A stretch of 64,000 bases of DNA from positions 1 through 64,000 of the forward strand of contig BAAHQB010000106.1 of assembly GCA_054601695.1 (NCBI GenBank). The letters are read 5' to 3'. This document shows, in pieces, positions 48,888 through 64,000 of this stretch. Position 1 is the stretch's first letter; each line of letters opens with the position of its first letter. A model generated the notes under the pieces. That model did no database searches and was not told where the DNA came from. It saw only the letters and a list, made by a program, of their open reading frames with translations. The DNA is from Amorphochlora amoebiformis. Lineage: Eukaryota > Cercozoa > Chlorarachniophyceae. Made by a program: the position numbers and the translations under genes.

Positions 48888-48953
48888 TCATGACCGGTAT
48901 GTTCGGGCCGCCTGCAACAGGAGGAGGGGCGTCTGCAACAGGACGAGGGTAAG
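48888..48953 (+). CDS. Possible first exon (MTGMFGPPATGGG...), weak
   Basis: After TCTCGCAGCCTTCC, an ATG opens a Gly/Ala/Thr-rich stretch MTGMFGPPATGGGASATGR that stops at a good donor (GG|GTAAGA). No downstream exon with matching phase could be chosen with confidence. An open fragment ANLIFVVSSLDH at about 50170, between TTTTTCAG and G|GTAACC, is a candidate for the same gene. Confidence 0.2.
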
Positions 48954-48959
48954 ACTAAG

Positions 48960-49545
48960 ACTTTCCTCAACTTTCCCTTGACCGTGTGCGTGTTGGGGTC
49001 TTGGATTGTTTGTTATTGTGTTATGGTCATAATTTGACTAACCCTTGAGATTACCTGGAGTCAAACCCATGACCATAACACTATAGCAAAGGTTAGAAGG
49101 CGGGTTCGCGGTTTTGATATGGGCGCACTTAGTGCTAATGGTCAGGTTGGGCTTTCTTCAGATATTAGAATATAACCATGTTTCAACACTTTGGGGGTAG
49201 GGTGGGAGTAGAGATGGGATTAGAGTATGTTATCATGAGCGGGACGACTAGATATTGATATCTAATGTATGATATGAAGTACATCAATCACACGATATAA
49301 ATAAATGTGTAATATGTACATGTACTCATTTTTTATGTATGTATCTTTTGCCTGATTGGTCAATCGCCATTGCTATTCCGCTTCTGGAGGTATTCAGAAA
49401 CATCTCCAAACCATCTGGATGACTGATGTGTTTACAGTTTTCACAGGTGAATATACATATGTTAAAAATAATGATGCATCATTATTTACACATACAGTGT
49501 GCGTGCGTGGGCGTATATCTTGGCAACATGAAATAAGTAACACAC

Positions 49546-49588
<43 letters not shown>

Positions 49589-50540
49589 TATGTAACATAC
49601 TACATATATTATATATCATATGTAACATATTACATATAAGTATATACATGTTAAATTTCACACTGATGTCCAGGGCATGACTTGGTGCACGTGTGTATAT
49701 TTTGGGCTGAAATTAAAAAACAATTTGTAACCTCCCTGCCTGGAGAGCTTCGCGAGCCTTGGGAATTTCGAGACCCCCGACAACGCTGCTGGTCCGAACC
49801 GCATCCGACCCCAAGGCCGCGAGGAGAACACCTTTGTTCCAAATTACGTAAAATCACCTCAATTTTTCCCATTTTTTCCGACTTCCTTTTTAACTTTTGG
49901 GTTTTGAGGGGGGTGGGGAAGATTAGGAATGAAGACACACTCCTGTTTTATCAAAAAAAAGTGAAAGGAGAGGTTTACAGATGCCTATCATTCTCGTCCA
50001 AATGGTTTAGCTTGACGAGGGGTCACTCCGGATGGATCTTGGTGATTTTATCACAACTGGGACTTTAAGTACCGAGGATAGCGCGTTAAAATAATTTCCC
50101 CCGGGATCCCCGATACTAACGTATTAAAATCCTTAAACCTATGAGCTTAACCTTTAATAGTATTTTTCAGGCCAATCTTATCTTCGTTGTCTCAAGCCTC
50201 GACCATGGTAACCCAACACTCCTCTCTGCCCTCACACGCATATCCCCATGCATCCCATTTCGTTTCGAAAATTCTCATCCTTTGAGTCAGGAAAAGCTTA
50301 ACAATAGGAGAAATCGAGGCATTCGTGTATGTATGTATGTGTATGTGCGTATTTGTCTGTGTGCTCTTAGGTGTGTTAATGGTACAGGAGATGGGAAAGC
50401 TCGCGGCTGACATGTGCACATCTTTATGGTTGTCCACCCTAACCCATCCTAATCCCAACGACCCTACCTCTGACCCAAACCCTAACCCTTAACTCCGAGC
50501 CTAACCCTTAACTGACCTTAACCTTATCCCTAACCCTAAC
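48960..50540. other. Mostly unique DNA, no convincing gene
   Basis: Ordinary composition with few repeats: (TA)n only at 49545-49585. Overlapping frames at 49651-50068 on both strands show no domain and mirror each other, so I do not call them. CCCTAA-like words cluster at 50430-50545. The stretch could hold exons of a gene starting near 48888. Confidence 0.4.
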
Positions 50541-50678
50541 CCGAAATGTTGTTGATAGCAAATAGGAGGGCCATTGGCGGAAGGGAGCAAGGAGAGGGGA
50601 AGATTTATAAAAGGGAGTGGTCGAGTAGCGAGTCTGTGTTTGCGGGAGGAAGGATAAGGGATACACATATGTATATAA

Positions 50679-51265
<587 letters not shown>

Positions 51266-51269
51266 TCCC

Positions 51270-51860
51270 TATCTATAGCAGACCGCAGCTAGACTGGGCT
51301 GTATAATATGATTAAATTATCATGATGCCTGCCGCACGTAGTAGCTATAGTGTCTGAACCGTTGGTCCTGTGTAATATTCTAGGTACGAGATGCTTGAAG
51401 GCTACTAGCTGCTAATGCTAGTAATACTCGAGTCTATGCAGTGCGCATGCATGCATACATCATGCCGGAGTCATAGATGTCTTTTTATAATCTAGATAAT
51501 GCATCAATCTAGTCAATATGTACTAGAGTCAATTGTATCCCTGAGCAGAATCAAATCGTAATATTCAATGATGATGACTTAGACTACATGTGGTCTGGCC
51601 ATGAGAAATCATAGCATAATTATATCACAAATTCACAATTGCGATCTAAACATAATAAAAAAAGCAGATCATAGTATGTAGTGTCACGTTAGCTTTTCTC
51701 CTAAGTAAGTGTAACTTACTAAACTAAGCACACACATATTATATTCATATGTCTAGTGTGCCATTCATAAATTCAAGTTTGACATAATCTAAGTCCGGAG
51801 ACGCTCGAAAATGGTTTTTATCAACCGCACGATAAACTTTAACTTCTAACCTAGCTAGAG
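51270..51860. repeat. CTAG-rich island 5, downstream of CSN8
   Basis: About eleven CTAG words in 590 bases (ACTAGCTGCTAATGCTAGTA, CTAACCTAGCTAGAG). Shares CAGACCGCAGCTA with the island at 18720. Ends directly at the 3' end of the minus-strand CSN8 frame. No open frame. Confidence 0.7.
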
Positions 51861-51867
51861 TGCTAAT

Positions 51868-52512
51868 TCACTTCGACTCAAACTGTAGAATGTACTCTGA
51901 TAGCATCTTTAGATCCCCGATGTCCAAGGGCTCGTTTGCGCCCCCTGTCTTAACCTCTGGCTTCTTCGGATACACCAGCTCCTTCTCGCACCGCCACCCA
52001 AGCGACTCTACCTTCCTCTTGGCCTCCTCGCCAGTTAACCCAATCAAGTCGGCTACCTTTACTAGTGATATCGATTGGTACGAGTTCTTGATGAATCTGA
52101 TCGCCTTTGTGCGCTCCTTGTCCTGCAGAGCCTGCACCATCGCCTCAAAAGGCGGCTCCCATTTGCCACCGTTGACAAACGCGTGGAACCCCTTTCGATC
52201 CTTCTTCCGCAAGAAGGTCCATAGCTTCCATATCTCGTTCACGAACGAGAATTTTTTTTTTCCCTGCTCTGACATGCGCTTCCATGCAAACTGGGCATTC
52301 TTTAGGTCGTCGAGCATCATGTATCCAAGGATCAAGGTGGCGGAGTTTTGAGCGATTTCCGGGTTTATCACACCCGGGTTCCTCAGCTCCTTAATCCTCG
52401 CAGTTTCGACGATGTTCGTCCATGACTGCGACTCTGTTGACGCAGAAGACACCTTGGTGTCCATGTGTGCAGGTGCCACAAGCCAGGCTGAATGTGTGAC
52501 AAGTGGCGACAT
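51868..52512 (-). CDS. CSN8: COP9 signalosome complex subunit 8 (CSN8)
   Basis: Uninterrupted 214-residue frame, ATG at 52512, TGA at 51868. CSN8 is the smallest PCI-type subunit of the COP9 signalosome, which removes NEDD8 from cullins and so controls SCF-type ubiquitin ligases in nucleus and cytoplasm. The sequence shows the CSN8/PSMD8/EIF3K layout: helical repeats with ILGYMMLDDLKNAQFAWKRM (~61-80), a following IWKLWTFLRKKDRKGFHAFV stretch, ALQDKERTKAIRFIKNSYQSI (~128-148), a winged-helix portion SLVKVADLIGLTGEEAKRKV (~149-168), and a C-terminal helix LSEYILQFESK. Length fits the family (about 190-210). The first 30 residues are non-conserved and could be shortened by a later start. Intronless, unlike most genes here. 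Identification is by remembered pattern. Confidence 0.85.
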   Translation of the reverse strand: MSPLVTHSAWLVAPAHMDTKVSSASTESQSWTNIVETARIKELRNPGVINPEIAQNSATLILGYMMLDDLKNAQFAWKRMSEQGKKKFSFVNEIWKLWTFLRKKDRKGFHAFVNGGKWEPPFEAMVQALQDKERTKAIRFIKNSYQSISLVKVADLIGLTGEEAKRKVESLGWRCEKELVYPKKPEVKTGGANEPLDIGDLKMLSEYILQFESK

Positions 52513-52602
52513 TACGGTATATAGATTACGGAGCGTGACGAAGTATATAAGTCACATATCAATTTGGAACCCGAGGGAATAATACTTCGGCTGGATTCCG
52601 AA
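52513..52602. promoter_or_regulatory. Compact divergent promoter region
   Basis: Only 90 bases separate the start codons of the minus-strand CSN8 gene and the plus-strand small membrane protein gene, so the two probably share a bidirectional promoter. No specific element was recognised. Confidence 0.5.
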
Positions 52603-53529
52603 ATGGCTCCGCCAACCCTTCGCCCCGGTATGCACGGCATGTATCTCTTCCTAGCCCTATATTCTGTCTTTTTCCATCTCTGCACGTGTGTGCATACCAA
52701 TGTTGTAGAAGTCCACCCTGTGGTCTGGTCGGTTCCGTCTAAAATCGATCGAATTCTGAAAAAAAATCGATTATGGCTAAGACCGAGGGCCTTTGGAAAT
52801 CTCAACTGCCCTAACCCTCTCAAACCTCAAAATTGCTGAAAACTTGGATAATAAACCTTTTGGTAGGGGGAATGGCGGTACGCCGGGTTTGGCACGTTTG
52901 TGGCCCAAGGGGAGGCTTAGGAGGGGCGTTGGTGTTGGGGTTCGTGATTCTCCTGGCCACGGTTGGCCCAAAACCTGCACTGCTGGTAGAAATTTATCCG
53001 ATTGAAACCTGTTGCTATCCGATTGAAAGACCTGTTGTTAGTCGTACCCCTCCTTCATCCAAGTCTAACTTAATCTAGGGGGATGGACACTCGTATTTTC
53101 TGGAGGATATGAATCTGCATGGGTATCATTAACAAACACATACATACACACGTTTACCTACATGAGAATCAATATTACACCTACATACACACGTTTACCT
53201 ACATGAGAATCAATATTACACCTCACGCTAAACAAACCTCTTTCTCACCTGAAGCCAACCCCACCAATGTAGATCCAATGATTTGGGAAACACGGACGCG
53301 GGAAAAGTGCCGAGGAGACTACGTCGTATTGGTAAGTTTGAGATCTGATCTTCTAGGGGTAAGGAATCCGGGCATTAAAGCATTTAGTGTTAGGTTGTTT
53401 CTATCGTTAGGTTGGATTTTGAGGTTCTAACTTCGACTTTCTGGGTTTTTATTGAACTTGTTTTCAGCCGCAGTGTCAGGGGGGATCGTAGCAACCGGCT
53501 GGCTGGTATCTGTTCCTCGATCTAGGTAG
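52603..53529 (+). CDS. Small two-helix membrane protein, 102 residues, five exons
   Basis: Exons 52603-52627, 52867-52985, 53079-53122, 53273-53331 and 53468-53529 join with matching phases to a complete 102-residue frame ending TAG. Start ATG is 90 bases from the CSN8 ATG. Exon 2 encodes GGLGGALVLGFVILLATVG, a clear membrane segment; the last exon encodes AVSGGIVATGWLVSV, a weaker second one, after the basic patch KVPRRLRRIG. Two short membrane helices with a positive loop suggest a small organelle-membrane or ER protein; no family was recognised. The exon 4 acceptor (AATGTAG) has a poor pyrimidine tract, and another frame through exons 4-5 would give a Cys-x9-Cys motif, so the C-terminal half is less certain. 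Confidence 0.45.
53139..53222. repeat. Direct repeat, about 40 bp, two copies, intronic
   Basis: ACATACACACGTTTACCTAC plus ATGAGAATCAATATTACACC occurs twice in a row inside intron 3 of the small membrane protein gene. Confidence 0.85.
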
Positions 53530-53589
53530 TCTTGCAAATAAGTTTATGCAGTATGTAGAATATGTTCATGAATTGTGTTGTGTAAATAC

Positions 53590-55865
<2,276 letters not shown>

Positions 55866-56231
55866 AAATGTAATATTTAAAACGCAAAACATAGATGGGC
55901 CAAGTACTTCCAATCTTTTTGGGCTAAGATTCACCCATCAGCTCTTCCGACCCCCCCACCCACACCCAGGCAAATGAAAACTTAACACTCAACCTTAACC
56001 CTAATCCTGACGAATCACTCTTCCAAAAGGCCCGGAGAGCACCTGATTACCACCAAGAATCAAATTGAAAAGGAATACGACGTAAAACCCAACCCTAGCC
56101 CTCTAATCCTGACAACCACCCGCAAAATACTACCAACTAAACCTTTAAACCTGTCTGTTCCTGCAAACTTGCCCTCTAATCCTGGCGACTCTTTACCTTC
56201 GTGCGCATGACCTAACCCTAGGCCATCCTAG
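55866..56231. other. Unique sequence with CCCTAA-like words
   Basis: Contains scattered CCTAACCC, CCCTCTAATCCTG and CTAATCCTGGCGA words, a decayed telomere-like repeat. It may be the 5' part of the gene whose first recognised exon begins at 56232. Confidence 0.5.
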
Positions 56232-63660
<7,429 letters not shown>

Positions 63661-63822
63661 GTATATGTTATATACTAGTTGTATGGCAGATATGTAGGGG
63701 TGTCTGTGTGTATGTATGTCTATGGATATGGTTATGGAATGTAGATACATATATGTATATATTTATATGTATGTGAATATATTATAAATAAAAAGTATAT
63801 ATATATATATAGATCTGTGTAT

Positions 63823-63868
<46 letters not shown>

Positions 63869-63877
63869 ATGTATACA

Positions 63878-63912
<35 letters not shown>

Positions 63913-64000
63913 ACCTTATATATATGTACATGTATATGCATGTCTATATAGTATATAAATTACCTCAAATGTACATATCCATATTGTAAATATATATATA
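63661..64000. repeat. (TA)n-rich window end, probably intronic
   Basis: Follows a donor-like AG|GTATATG. No further exon was seen before the window ends. Confidence 0.7.

Noticed and set aside
49040-49090. Possible minus-strand tRNA 3' half (GGTTTGACTCC)
   Set aside because: No cloverleaf could be drawn with the flanking sequence.
49651-50068. Overlapping frames of 95 and 128 residues on opposite strands
   Set aside because: They mirror each other, have no recognisable domain and no splice partners. Chance frames in GC-richer DNA are more likely.
53273-53490. Cys-x9-Cys peptide (EKCRGDYVVLPQCQ) from exons near 53300 and 53468
   Set aside because: This frame does not match the exit phase of the preceding exon, whereas the chosen frame gives a complete 102-residue protein with consistent phases.

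Overview
The window is nuclear DNA from a eukaryote with intron-rich genes and an extraordinary load of (TA)n microsatellite. The evidence is spliceosomal GT..AG introns whose phases match across many small exons, interstitial TTAGGG-type telomere repeats, a COP9 signalosome subunit, and a protein resembling the class IB PI3-kinase adaptors p101/p84. That adaptor family is known mainly from animals. Together with TTAGGG telomeric DNA it makes me favour an opisthokont, perhaps a holozoan protist, but the lineage is inference. No rRNA, tRNA, CRISPR array or intact transposon was recognised.

Layout. 1-6.3 kb: repeats only, in order a TTAGGG block, (TA)n, a CT-rich tract, (TA)n, a GA-rich tract, (TA)n, and a degenerate CTCTAA-rich stretch. 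6.4-12.2 kb (+): a gene of at least nine small exons beginning with a KOW-like segment (family not recognised). 12.1-13.9 kb: weak ORFs. 14.2-16.9 kb (+): two phase-matched exons of an unrecognised protein. 17.5-19.4 kb: CTAG-rich spacers. 19.9-21.3 kb (-): an ankyrin-repeat protein. 22.0-26.5 kb (+): a complete six-exon gene for a 910-residue PIK3R5/PIK3R6-like protein, divergent from the ankyrin gene. 27.5-37.9 kb (+): a gene of at least 15 exons encoding five RanBP2-type zinc fingers, with (TA)n-filled introns. 39.4-51.9 kb: no convincing gene, but several tandem satellites, a TTAGGC-type array and another CTAG-rich island. 51.9-52.5 kb (-): COP9 signalosome subunit 8, divergent from a small five-exon gene for a 102-residue membrane protein (52.6-53.5 kb, +). 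56.2-63.7 kb (+): a gene of at least 12 exons for a charged helical protein (family not recognised), whose introns carry inverted telomere-like arrays.

The genes form no operon or pathway. The known-family functions are PI3K/G-protein signalling (p101-like), RNA binding (RanBP2 fingers) and cullin deneddylation (CSN8). All exon joins were made by eye from splice signals and phase continuity; none is supported by a transcript.
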